The translations under genes were made by a program, and so were the position numbers. A DNA stretch of 64,000 nucleotides from Symmetrospora coprosmae. Lineage: Eukaryota > Basidiomycota > Cystobasidiomycetes > Symmetrosporaceae. The stretch covers positions 186,001-250,000 of the forward strand of contig VUYT01000026.1 in the NCBI GenBank assembly GCA_008802785.1, read 5' to 3'. Each line of letters begins with the position of its first letter. Position 1 is the first letter of the stretch. Below, in pieces: positions 36,219 through 46,784 of this stretch. The notes beneath the pieces were generated by a model. It worked only from the letters and a program-made list of their open reading frames with translations. It did no database searches and was not told where the DNA came from.

Positions 36219-37833
36219 TCACCGCGCGTATCGTAGCTCGCCAACGTTGAGAGCCTTGAGCCGCTCACGCTCCTCCCGTGTGGCTCGTCTACGCTGCTGC
36301 TCGTAGCCCTCGCTCGACGCCTCGGATGAAGCTGTGTCCGCAGACGAGTAGATCGTCCCGCTGTACTGGCTGGCGCTGTCCATCGCATGCCGGCTTTCCC
36401 GGTTGGCGCGGCGCTCGTCCTCCTGCCGGTCCTTCTCGGCCGCGAGATGCATGCTGAGGATGCTGCGTCGGTACGACATTTGCTCGCTCCAGTATTCCTG
36501 CATGACGCGTGCGCGGCGAGCACGCGCGCCCTGGTGACAGCGCCAGAGGCCGAAGACAAGGCCCGCCATGCCGGCCAGGATGCCGAGCGGGACGAGCACG
36601 TACACATACCGCGGGAGCGAGGCGGGCGTCTCTGGAGGCGCGACGCACACATCGCTGATGTCGCAGTTCCCAGAGAGGCACTGCGTGTCGGATGTGCAGG
36701 GGCGCCCGACGCCTAGCCGCGCCTCGCAGCGCAGAGAGTCGTTCGAGCAGTACAGGCCCGTCACGCAGTTATCGCGAGACACGATGTCGGTGAATTGGCT
36801 GCCATCCGGCAGGTAGCCCGAGTAGACGGTGTTGTCGATCTTGCAGGCCTGCGCGGGTAGGTCAGCGAAGAGAATGATGAGCCAGAGTCGATGAAAGCCG
36901 CCCAGCATAAGCTGCACGCACATCTCCGAGTTGCACATCCGCATAGATGCACGTATAGCTGAGACACATCGAGCCATTAAAGTTGCCGTCGTTGGTGAGA
37001 ACAGCAGCGCTGCTGGGAGGCTCGCACTCATCTGGTACAATTGCGCATCAGCGCGCAGTCTGTCGCCCAATGTGCGCCACTCCGGCTCACCATCTCTGTT
37101 CAGCTGGCAAGCTCCGCCCAGAGGAATCAGGGGCTTGCACTCGTCCTCCTCGTCCGGGCAGAACTGGTCCAAGGCGCATCGAGGTGGCAGGATGTCGTTC
37201 TGACCATATCTGCGAGACAATGCTAGGCTATCAGTCTACTCTATCCTTTGCAGGCTGTTTCGGAGTTGCTGCCTACCCGAATGGGAACTCGTCCCTTCTA
37301 CACCCTTTCGGCTGGCAGACAGCAGTGACGTTATTTACTACGGCTGCAGAGCCCGCAGCTATGCTGCTCGAAGTAGATGCCGCGGCAGTAGTGGAATGGC
37401 CTTCGCTGGCTGTGCCTCCGTCTGCCAGAAAAATGTTCTGCGGACCTGCTCGTTTGCGAACGGTCGTTTCGTGTCCGTTCCCTGCTCGATGATGTTTCGT
37501 ACTGCCTCGGTAACCGCGGAGCAGACCAAGCGGTAGCGGGGAGATTGACACAGCGGGCAACTCCACGGGCAAGATGCCATCGAGCTCTAGCTTGTCTCGT
37601 CGGATCCGCTTCTTCGTGTCGAAATCTTCGACAGAAGTGGTCGCATTGGCGATCGCAGACAATGTACTACTGTTGGTGCGCAAAGGCGCACAATACTCGG
37701 TAGGGCCGCAGTCGCTTTGGAACTTGTGCGTATTGGGGTCCAGGCGGTTGTTGGACACCTTGCAGGGCTCACCCAGCGCCGAGCAGACGGACGCTGCCCA
37801 GAGCAGGGCGAGCAGGCTGCGGAGTGAAGTCAT
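36219..37833 (-). CDS. cysteine-rich type I membrane protein, unknown
   Basis: Four minus-strand exons, 37833-37277, 37209-37091, 37031-36922 and 36848-36219, 471 residues. A signal peptide (MTSLRSLLALLWAASVCSAL) opens the protein. The ectodomain has about 24 cysteines in loose CxxxxxC spacings (for example CGPTEYC, CALDQFC, CVTGLYC, CLSGNC), N-glycosylation sites and a basic KKRIRR site that might be a Kex2-type processing point. One membrane span (about 337-358: YVYVLVPLGILAGMAGLVFGL) precedes a 110-residue cytosolic tail rich in Arg/Glu with repeated RR and Ser clusters. It should be displayed at the cell surface. I do not recognise the family; the pattern resembles orphan basidiomycete surface proteins rather than EGF or CFEM domains. 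Confidence 0.7.
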
Positions 37834-38208
37834 GGCGGGGAGGTGAAGGTAGGTGTGTGTGTAAGGTATAGTGGAGTGCAGTAGCCTCGTGGAAGCAGGC
37901 ACGAAGCGAAGTCAGCGGAAGTCAGTTCCAGCCGGCTCGGATTGCAATGCGGTCAGTGTGGTGGGCTCAGACAGCGGGTGCAAAGTGAGTCAGAGTCTAG
38001 AGAAGCTGCAGCGAATGCCACTCCATATCAGTCATGCGTAGATGCAACTGCGCAACAAGGTCTCTTTCCCCGGCGAAACTCCTCCTTCGTTCGCCACTGG
38101 CCCCCGCCAATTTTCGATTGCCTTCCTTCCCCTGCTCGGCGCAGCTCAATGCCCCTGCTGGAGCCTTTCCTTCTGCCCCGAGACCTCGAATCCGACAAAT
38201 CTGCAATC
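37834..38208. other. divergent promoter region (surface protein / eS30)
   Basis: No coding support. Pyrimidine-rich stretches occur close to the eS30 start, as is common in ribosomal protein promoters. Confidence 0.4.
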
Positions 38209-39100
38209 ATGGGTAAAGGTGAGCAGCGGCAGCACTGACATTGTATATGTGTGTATGTAGAGCTTCCTGCTGATGCGCGCTCCCGCCCATAGTTCACGGT
38301 TCCCTCGCCCGAGTGAGTCCTGCTGGACCGCCGATCTAGCTGCTGCCGCTGCCGTCTGTCAACCCGAAACTGCTGCTGCACGCCGCCTACACCGACCTCC
38401 CCAACGATAATGGAAGGATGGGGCAGGATGTGCAGGAAGCAAGATGGAATCGTGACGTGGCCGTATAGTGTGATGGCCACGCAGGTCCGTTGGAATGCGG
38501 CGAGGCGCTTCGAGGCCCAGTGGCACGAAAGGGAGGAACGCCCATGAACGGCTTAGGCCAACAGCAGGAGAGAGCCGTCGACACAGCACGGCCGGGAGGA
38601 ACAGGACGCGTGCGCCGGAGGCGGCGGGAACTGCGCCTCGTTGCGTTTGAGGGAGATGAGAGGACGAGCACGTACAGCGCACTGTATGCGCTGGCCCACT
38701 CCAGCGGCAGCGAATCACCGGCAGAATCGGCTTCGACAGCGGCAGTGCCACCATCAGCAGCAGCGGCACAGCAGCAGCATATGGAATACCCGCAGGATCG
38801 ACCCGGTTGCTGACCACACCTTGCATCGCTGCTTCTCCGTAACACAGGCCGGAAAGGTCAAGTCGCAGTGCCCCAAGGTCGCTCCTCAGGAGGACAAGCC
38901 CAAGAAGCTTCAGGGCCGGGCAAAGAAGCGCATCCAGTACAACAAGCGTTTCGTCAACGTCGTCCTCGTCAACGGCAAGCGTCGCGCGTGCGTACCCGCT
39001 TGCCCATCAGCCACGCAGTCCACGCAGTCTGCAAGTTCATCGCTGATCACACTCGTTGTGCCCCCACAGGAACCCCGCACCCCCTGGAAAGATGGGTTAA
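38209..39100 (+). CDS. RPS30: 40S ribosomal protein eS30
   Basis: Four exons, 38209-38218, 38293-38312, 38848-38987 and 39070-39100, only 66 residues. The protein starts MGKVHGSLARAGKVKSQ and contains [17 protein letters not shown], the eS30 signature; it ends NPAPPGKMG. There is no ubiquitin-like fusion, unlike animal FAU. The first two exons are 10 and 20 nt. Intron 2 is about 535 nt, by far the longest intron in this part of the window, which is common for ribosomal protein genes and may hold a regulatory element; none is visible by eye. Confidence 0.93.
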
Positions 39101-39473
39101 GCAGTGTCTCGCCATGTCGTTCCTGTACCTCTACGCATAAAACTGGTAACCCCGAGGGTCGGCGGAGTTGGAGAGGAAGGACGGACCCCTGTCTGCAGGT
39201 CAGCTTGTACGGCACCCACAGTCTTGCGGTCCCGCCACGTAATCCCAGTTCGACGTTGCCTCAGCAGAGCCGGATCCTCGAGAGCAGTGACTGAAAGCGG
39301 CAATTGAGCGAACTCTGCATACAGTGAGGCTGAGAGTTGCAGCTGCGAGAGGTGGTTGCAGCACAATGTCGCCTTCAACGTACACCGAATCCAGTACGAC
39401 ACCGACAGCACGCGCTCTATGACAAGTGTGGGTGGGGATCCCACACAGCAACTTCCCACTCTCATCACCAGGG
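39101..39473. other. intergenic, convergent 3' ends
   Basis: Between eS30 and the orphan copy B. Nothing recognised. Confidence 0.4.
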
Positions 39474-40563
39474 TCATTCAACGGGCATGAAGGGATCGCC
39501 GTAAGCAGCGATGAGCTTTCAGTTCGCAGCGCAAGGGGCCAAGATCAGCGCAGCCACACAGGTACAGGAACTCCCGGACGCACCTCAATGTCCAGATGAT
39601 TGCCATCCTTCCGCTCCACAAACTCGTAAGGCGCCCACTGAAGAGCGAACATGATTGCTAAGCCCAGTCACTTAAGAGCAAGGTAGCTCGACTCACGTCA
39701 ATGCCTTTGAAAGGCAGTAATTCTCGGTCGAAAAGACCCTTGTCTTCTTCCTTCGACCAATCCGTCATGTGTCTCATCAGATCCAGAATGGTTAGACCGT
39801 TCTCATTCTCGACCATAAGTTCCTTAGGTCCTGGCGCACGTCGTCTTGGTATAGCGCGATAGAAGCCATAGTCGTGGATGTCCATGGCAAAGTTCGAGGC
39901 AGGACGGTCCGTTGCAAGCAGTGAGGAGAGTACCACATGCTGGTCCAGCCGCATATCCCCCCGCGACCAGAAAGCGTCCGTGTTAGCGGTCTTGGTCGCG
40001 CTTCTCAGAGCAGTTGACAGCGCATCGGCCTCTGCGTGTCCGAGCTTGAGAAGCTGAGCGGCGAGACGTGGTGATATCCTGGCCCGGTCTGACTGTAATT
40101 CTGCAGCACAGACCGACACTATAGCCAACTCGCTGTGCTTGCCGGCATCGGTAAATTTGTGCGCCGCAAAAGAACCGTCATCCCTCGAGATGCCGGGATG
40201 GATAACAAGGTCATCATTGTCCTCGGTCGCTCGCGCCTCTTCACGCGTCAAGACGTGTGTGTCTGTGGTGTCACTGTCAGTCAGCCGGTACAGCTGGGTT
40301 GCCGAAATGCTATACGCGCACTTACCTCGCCCACCGCCTGCTTGGACCGCCCTTGCGAGCGTAGCGCGACAGATCGCACAGGTCGCAGAGTGGGCGTGCA
40401 TGTGCCCTGCATGAGCAGACCAGGACTCTGAGCGATGGAGCGCAGATCTGCCGAAGCCGTGACTGATGAGCTTGTCCCTCCAGCAGCTGTCGCTGAGAGG
40501 AGGCAGCGGCTTGGAGATAGGCGTCAGGAAGTTGGCAAGACGGACGACTCGCGTCGAGAACAT
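39474..40563 (-). CDS. F-box-like orphan protein, copy B
   Basis: Minus strand; exons 40563-40326, 40262-39697, 39637-39584 and 39515-39474 give 299 residues with all phases consistent. It is a diverged paralog of the gene at 9465-10662: shared blocks are HGFGRSALH (cf. CGFGRSRIH), the CxxC in CAICRATL, HVVLSSLLAT, GLTILDLMRHMTDW and RELLPFKGID/WAPYEF. Introns 1 and 3 occupy the same positions as in copy A; copy B has one extra (39638-39696). The model starts inside the region that forms the end of the F-box-like segment in copy A, so copy B has lost that segment, or has an upstream exon I could not find. Function unknown. Confidence 0.68.
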
Positions 40564-40894
40564 TGTCGGGTTCGGTCGTCAATTAGGTCCGAGAGACGAG
40601 GGACACACCAGATATGGAGGCGGTTGTCAGGATGAGGGGGAGGAGACGAACAGGCGTCGACTGCGTTCGACCAATGCCAGTGACTACCAGGACGGGTGGC
40701 CGACGGAGCATCGGGACAATACCGGTGGCGAGACGGAGTTCTCCTGGGGTCGGCAAGCAGGTCTCCGTTACGCTCAAGCAGAAGTTGCAGTCAATCGATT
40801 CAGCGGACTTAATGGTATGATACATTGCTTGTCGTGCCGCTGACGAATCGCGGCAGCGATCCCGTTCGTTCGCAAGCGCATGCTGCTAATTGAA
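40564..40894. other. intergenic between orphan copy B and GFA gene
   Basis: No F-box-like exon for copy B could be found here in any minus-strand frame; otherwise featureless. Confidence 0.35.
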
Positions 40895-41650
40895 CTAACC
40901 CTTGATCTTCTTGGCCATCATGCCCTCGTAAACAGTGAGGCCATCTGCGTTGCTGCGAGTGTGAGGGAGACCGCTCTCATGGTAGATCTCGACCACATGC
41001 TTGATCTCTTGGACATTGTCGAGTGGGCCTGCCTTGACAAAGCTGAAGTGCGGCAGGAAAGCGTCAGCCAGACTGCAGGACGCAGATGCCGGTTCCAAGG
41101 CCCGCAGAACTCACCGAACGCCCTCCATGGAATCTGGGTCGGACCACAGCTGGGAGCCACCTGTTTAATCATGTAAAACACCTTGTCAGTAACGATGACC
41201 CCCGAGCACGAGCCGTTTGAGCTCGTGCGGCGGCGACCATCGGCTCACAGTCTCCGCAGAAGTATCGGTGAATCGCCTTTCCAGAATCGGCCTGCAGAAG
41301 GGAGATCGCGCTCAATCAGCAACCCTCCCCAACAGCGTCATACTTCTACTACTAGCGTGGCTAATGAGCGAGCCACAACGCAAGCTTCTCACCTTGGTGT
41401 CGTCAAAACACTTGGGCGTACCCTTGGTGACCTTGATGTCGTCCGGGCTGCTCTTGACGTTGTACGAGCTGTAGGAGCGGCGTGTGTCAGCGATGGCGAA
41501 TTGTGCAGCCACGACTACATCTACCTACGCTGAGGTGTTGAGCTTCTGGCACGTCCGGCAAAGGCACGACACTCCCGACCGGGATTGCTCTCCCTGGTCT
41601 TCCATCGTGTACTCGATAGCACCGCAGTAGCAGGATCCGTTAATCGCCAT
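40895..41650 (-). CDS. small GFA/CENP-V-type zinc protein
   Basis: Five minus-strand exons, 41650-41529, 41468-41393, 41291-41249, 41160-41115 and 41042-40895, 144 residues. Zinc ligands of the GFA fold are seen in SCYCG near the N-terminus, CLCRTCQKLN, and YFCGDCGSQLW, the last split by an intron within the second Cys codon. The C-terminus is short (VYEGMMAKKIKG). There is no targeting sequence, so it is probably cytosolic, in contrast to the longer GFA protein at 15602-16950. Members bind glutathione conjugates in some bacteria; most fungal ones are uncharacterised. Confidence 0.8.
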
Positions 41651-43039
41651 GTTGTTGCTGAGCTCGAGCAGATAGGCAGACTTAACGAAAACGAATGTAT
41701 GTACAGTACGAAGTCAAGAAGCAAGGTGAGCAGATAGCGGTCTCGTCTGATTGTGCGGAGACGCCCTCGATCACATGGCCCGCGGCAAGTCTGGATCCTC
41801 GCAGAGCCCAACATCCCGGAGCGCGACGGCTTGCGCAGTATAGGTGGTCACGCGCGTCTGTGCCAGTGTGTGCCGGGTCAAGGGCATCGCTGCGAGAAGG
41901 AGGACGGCTGTGCATGTCCAAGATGCAGCTCGTTGGCGCCTATATACTACGGTTACGGCTCCAGTGCCGCGGCTCTGAAGCCAAGTCGCTGTGGCCACAC
42001 ATCTCTCACAGGCGAGAGCCTGCATATGAGGAGCAGACAACTACGGTGAAGCCTATGCCTATCTGGAATCTACCTAGCCCCCCTCCGAATCCGCTCCTAT
42101 CGTCTCTAGCCGGCCGGCGACTGCGCCTGCGAAGAGAGTCCATCAAGAGCGACATCTGAGACCGTTTGTTGGGTCGCCCATCACGCTGCAGTCTCCGAGG
42201 ACCCAGCAAGAGCAGCCGCTGAGAAGCAGCCATTGGCGCGGTTCCTCCGAGACAGCCGCGGACGGTGCAAAGACTTCTGTAGTGGGGGTGCGGCAGCCGT
42301 TGGTGCAAACCGTCTTGAGCAACGTAGTGTACGCCGTAGTAGCCGCTGCTGAAACGCGGCAGGACGAGCCAAGCCGACAGCAACGGGACTGGAAAAGCTC
42401 CAGGGCATGACGAGGCCAGCATATGCCCGGCCCCTCCCTGGGTGTTGCGACTTTCAAGAGGACCGCAGAAAGGGAGCGGCAGGACAGGCACAGACGAGAA
42501 GCACAGGCAGGGTCCCTCGGGCTGAGTCGCATTCATTCATCAGTGCCGTAGAAGTTGCGTGCATCGCCGTGTTGCCTGATCATCTGCCATTGCTTGTTGC
42601 CATACACTCGCTGGATCATTGCATCTGCCTTCCATCTGGAGTCCGCTTGGGAGCGTGCGCAGGTGGGCGGCTGTGTTGGCAGCCACAGCGTGCACATTTG
42701 ATCGGGAGAGGAGCAAGCTCTGCGTTGACCGAGACTTGGAGGCGCGAAAGTGATTGACTACTGCTCTTGATTGCGGAATCGTCGTCCCGATGATACGGGC
42801 AGGCTAGCAGGTGGTACGGTCCGGAGGAGCACCATACCCAATTTCTAAGCGGTGTGGTCGTCGGCTGCCGCTTCAGGTTTGTATGTAGCGTTGGCCTTGA
42901 AGGTAGGAGATGCAGAAATTGCGTCGGTGAAACGAAATGTGCGCATACTCTCGAGGGATTGCGCAGAAGTTGGCACTTCGCGCCAACATATTGTGTGATC
43001 CGGATAACTCTGAAAGCTGAAGGCCGGGAAGAAAAGAAA

Positions 43040-43193
43040 AGGTAAAGGGGGAAGCTGTTCTTGTGATTGTGATTTGACTTGAATTGCGGACGCTTCATCC
43101 GCTTGTTTGCCTTTTGGCATTTTGGTTTGCCGCTTCCGTCCGTCTTGCAAAGCTCGTGCCTACTCTCGCTCTCCGCGCCGTGGAGGGGGCTGC
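43040..43193. repeat. duplicated gap flank, copy 1
   Basis: Same as 43370-43523 apart from one mismatch in the TTTTGGCAT/TTTTGTCAT word. It probably represents one genomic locus assembled twice. Confidence 0.85.
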
Positions 43194-43269
43194 GTCATCC
43201 CTCGAGATGCCGGGATGGATAACAAGGTCATCATTGTCCTCGGTCGCTCGCGCCTCTTCACGCGTCAAG
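43193..43269. repeat. copy of 40176-40252 abutting the gap
   Basis: 77 nt identical, in the same orientation, to the inside of orphan copy B exon 2 and its 3' splice site region. It ends exactly at the N run. Best explained as a misplaced read end. Confidence 0.85.
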
Positions 43270-43369
43270 NNNNNNNNNNNNNNNNNNNNNNNNNNNNNNN
43301 NNNNNNNNNNNNNNNNNNNNNNNNNNNNNNNNNNNNNNNNNNNNNNNNNNNNNNNNNNNNNNNNNNNNN
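43270..43369. other. assembly gap (100 N)
   Basis: Exactly 100 N, the usual placeholder for a gap of unknown size. Confidence 0.99.
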
Positions 43370-43523
43370 AGGTAAAGGGGGAAGCTGTTCTTGTGATTGT
43401 GATTTGACTTGAATTGCGGACGCTTCATCCGCTTGTTTGCCTTTTGTCATTTTGGTTTGCCGCTTCCGTCCGTCTTGCAAAGCTCGTGCCTACTCTCGCT
43501 CTCCGCGCCGTGGAGGGGGCTGC
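43370..43523. repeat. duplicated gap flank, copy 2
   Basis: Partner of 43040-43193. This copy is contiguous with the RRM protein gene and includes its stop codon and 3' region. Confidence 0.85.
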
Positions 43524-46329
43524 CCTGCATAAGGGTGGAAACGGTCGTCCTGGTCGTCTCTACCTCTGTACGGTCCAGACGAGCGCGGACTGCCCGCAGA
43601 CATTGGCGGCTCGAAGCGCGGCGGATAGGCCGGCGGAGCTCCAGCGCCCGCGCCGACTCCAGGAGGGAGCATCCTGCCCGATGGCGGAGGTGGATAGAAG
43701 GCGCTTTCCGGGCCGGCAAAGCCAGGGTATCCAGGAGGCGGCAGGCTGCCATAGGGTGGGTACCCGACGCGCTCTCGCTCGCGCATGGGCTCCCTCTCTC
43801 TTTCCCTGTCCCTGTCCCTGGCGCGCTCGCGGTCGCGATCTCCTCCTTCCGGCCCAGCGACGGGATAACCCCGTGGCGGGAACGGAGCTCCTCCCGCTCC
43901 TCCGCCTTCGCGGCGATAGTACGCCTCGCGCTCGTCACGCTCCCTCGGATCGCGGTAGTCTCTCTCGCTGCTGCGAGCGGAGACAGGCGGAGGAGGGGGA
44001 ACCGCACGTTCGTCTCTGCCGTCCCGCACAGAAGGGCGTGGCTCCCTCTCGCGCTCTCGGCCAGGGTCTCGCCTATCCCTATCCCTGTCGCGGTCGTCGA
44101 GGAGCCGACTTGCACCGGGAGGAGGATACTCTTCGCCGCGCCCTGCAATGGTGCCGTAGTATCCCGACGGTGTCGGCGCGCCCGGACCACCTCGCGGATC
44201 AAAAGCACCACGAGGGAGAAGAGGCGGGACCGCGCCTTGCGGGATGTATCCCGGTCCGGCAGCAAACATGTGAGCAGGAGGCGGGAAGTGGTGGGCAGGT
44301 GGGAAGCCAGGTGGAGCGCCGCCTCCGCCACGGTCGCTGCTGCCGCCGGGGTAGAAGGGCGGTTCGCTTCCGTAGAGATGCGCAGGCGGGGGCATGCCGT
44401 CGTAAGGGGGGTAGGGCGGCACGCCCATGGGTGCATAGCCAGGCGCGGGCATCCCGGCGGGCGGGAAGTGCGCACCGCTGGGTTCGCCTGGACCGGCACC
44501 GCGTCGGTAGTCGCGGTCCCTGTCGCTGCGGTCGTACTCTTCCCTGCCGCCGCGGTAGCTGAGCGGGGCGTCTCGCTCGCGATGATCGCCACGTACAGAC
44601 TGGTGGAGCGGCTCGCGCGCAGGAGGCTCGTACGGCCGACGATCGCGGTCCCGGCTGGCATAATCTTCTCTTGGATCCCTCGCTCCTGCACGGTCGGGCT
44701 CGCGAGCAAAGTCTCGATCTCGCTCCCGTTCGCGGCTGTACGGGGGCGGGCTCCTTCTCCTTTCTGGCCCATCCCCGTACCTGCCCCTGTCGAGCCCGCG
44801 ATCCCGCTCCCGCTCTCTGTCCCTGTCGTCTCGCGGGTCAACCCTGCGCGGCTCCCTGTACCGCTCGTCGCGTCTATCGCGGTCGCGGTCAAGGTCTCTG
44901 TCCCTGCTATCGCGCGGCCTGAAGTCCCGTTCTCGGTCTCGATCTCGATCTCTGTCTCGGCCGTCGCGCGAAGGCGGGGGGCTGCGCGTGCGGTGGTGCG
45001 CGTACTGGGGCTTGTACGCGCCCTCGAGCTTGCCGGCGTTGCGCGGGTCTTTCGGGCACTGGCGCGCATAGTGGTCGCGCGAGCCGCACGTAAAGCACGA
45101 GTTGGTCTCGACGTTCTTCTTCTGCGTGGCGGTCGAGCGCGACGCCTCGACCTTGAGCGTCTCGCCGAGGAAGACGCCCCCGTCGTACGTCTCGATCGCC
45201 GCCTTGGCCGAGCCCGTCTTGACATAGTCCTGTCGTCGGCACAGTAGTGACGTACGTTGACGCGCCACATTGTCAGAAGGGCGCGCTGTGCCGGGTCTGG
45301 GTCCAGGCAACAGAAACGCACAATGAAGGCATAGCCCGTTTTGAGCTGAATGTGGTCAATCTCGCCAAACTGGCCAAAGCAGTCCTCGAGGTCGCCTTTC
45401 TCCGTGTGGTCTGGCAGCCCGCCAATGTAGATTTTCACGGCGAGGTCTTTCGAAATGAGCTCGTCAAAGTCTGGGTTGCCCGTGGAGGAGACCGGGGGTG
45501 GGTTGGCCGCTTCGGCGTCTGTACGCGCATCGTTGCTCTTGTCGTCGGCAGTACCTTGTCCCGCACCGTTCTCGTCACCATTGCCATTCTGATGGACCTG
45601 CTGCGCGCCCTTTTCGGTGTAGGCTGAAGGGACCGCTTCGGGGAACTTGCCGTTCTGGTTGTCGATGGAGGCAGTAGCGGCAGTTGCTGCGAGGTCCATC
45701 CCATCTGTGGCGGGCTCCATATTTGTGTCGTTGCTCTCGTCTTTGTTTCCGTTTGCGGAAGAGGCAGAGGCAGAAGCGTCGGGCGGCTGTGCCACTACGG
45801 CATCTCCGGTAGTGTCCTGGTGTGGACCTAAGCTTTCATTGTCTGCAGCAGGAGGCACGGCTTGATCCATGCCAGCAGTCGCGGGCTCTGCGTTATTGCC
45901 GGTGATGACCTTCTCTGCTGCTGTCGCCGGAGTTAGGTCCAGGGTGATGTCCATTCCGGCCGTTGCAGGTTCCTCATTTGTCGAAGGGACGGCCGGCGGG
46001 GCATTCGTCGTTGATGGTGATGACGATGAAGGAGCAGGTTCGGTCGTGGTGGCGAGCTCCATTCCTGCAGTAGCTGGCTCTGCGTTGGTCTTGTCCTGGT
46101 CGACTGCCTCGTCGATGCCTCGGGTCGCCGGCTCGAGGTTGGCCGCATCATTTGCAGGCGGGACAGCTGGGGCAGAGGTGGATGCAGACGCGGATGCATT
46201 GTGGGGAGCAGCAGATGCCTCAGTCGCGTTTGCCTTGCTCTGTGCAGGCGGCGCGTCCTGTATGGCTCCATCTGCCGTTTTTGGGACCCCTTCCGGTCCT
46301 CTGGACGCGGTCTGCTGCTGATCCTCCAT
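43490..46329 (-). CDS. RRM and CCHC zinc-knuckle RNA-binding protein
   Basis: Two minus-strand exons, 46329-45322 and 45229-43490, phase 0, 915 residues. The intron lies inside the RRM, joining ...GYAFI to DYVKTGSAKA. The RRM spans about 298-366 with RNP2 KIYIGGL. A CCHC zinc knuckle follows at about 381-394 (CFTCGSRDHYARQC). The C-terminal 500 residues alternate Arg/Asp/Glu repeats (RDRDRDRER) with Pro/Gly/Tyr-rich stretches, resembling SR proteins such as 9G8/SRSF7 in domain order though with RD/RE in place of RS. This suggests a nuclear role in splicing or mRNA export; that is inference. The N-terminus holds five copies of an EPATxGMD-type motif (residues 66-73, 84-91, 120-127, 148-155, 205-212). 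The C-terminal end lies next to the misassembled gap. Confidence 0.82.
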
Positions 46330-46784
46330 TGCGGCAGAGAAGGAGGAGCAGACGGGCGTCTCTGTGCTCTGTGCTCTGTGCCGATTCCAGATCTGATGCA
46401 GCTCTCCAAGCTTTCCACGGGATGGGATGTGGTGCGCAGACAGTGCATAGAAGAGAGAGAGAGAAGAAAGAGGCAGCAATGTCCAATGTCCAATGTACCC
46501 AGCCCCGCCCCCAGGTCAGTCCGAGCAATGCAGCATATGGAGCAGCACACACAGTGGTGCGATTGATGGTGGATTGTGACTGTGACTGTGACCACGACCA
46601 TGTGTGATGCCATACAGCGCGTCCCCCTTCTCTGCCCTGCCCTCGCCATGTCCACTCTCACCCTGCTGGCCGGGGGCTGGCAGCAGCAGCAGCAGCAGCA
46701 GCGTGTCCCACCTCACCCACTCACCGACAGCGTCAGATCAGAACACCACTCGAATCTCAACATAGCACGCAGTCTATTCCCACA
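46330..46784. other. divergent promoter region (RRM protein / Rab11)
   Basis: No coding support. A short CAG run occurs at about 46680-46700. Confidence 0.45.

Larger units (their letters stand above)
41651..43489. other. 1.8-kb region without a supported gene, containing an assembly gap
   Basis: Open frames occur on both strands (for example minus 42006-42536 and plus 41695-42159) but have no recognisable motif, splice pattern or codon bias. The right part is disturbed by a run of 100 N (43270-43369) with duplicated flanks, so a real gene may have been lost or broken here. Confidence 0.4.

Noticed and set aside
42006-42536. 176-codon minus-strand frame as a gene
   Set aside because: No motif, no splice support and composition like non-coding sequence; left as unsupported.
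43193-43269. A third copy of the orphan F-box-like family beside the gap
   Set aside because: Only 77 nt, identical to copy B, ending exactly at the N run; explained by misassembly.
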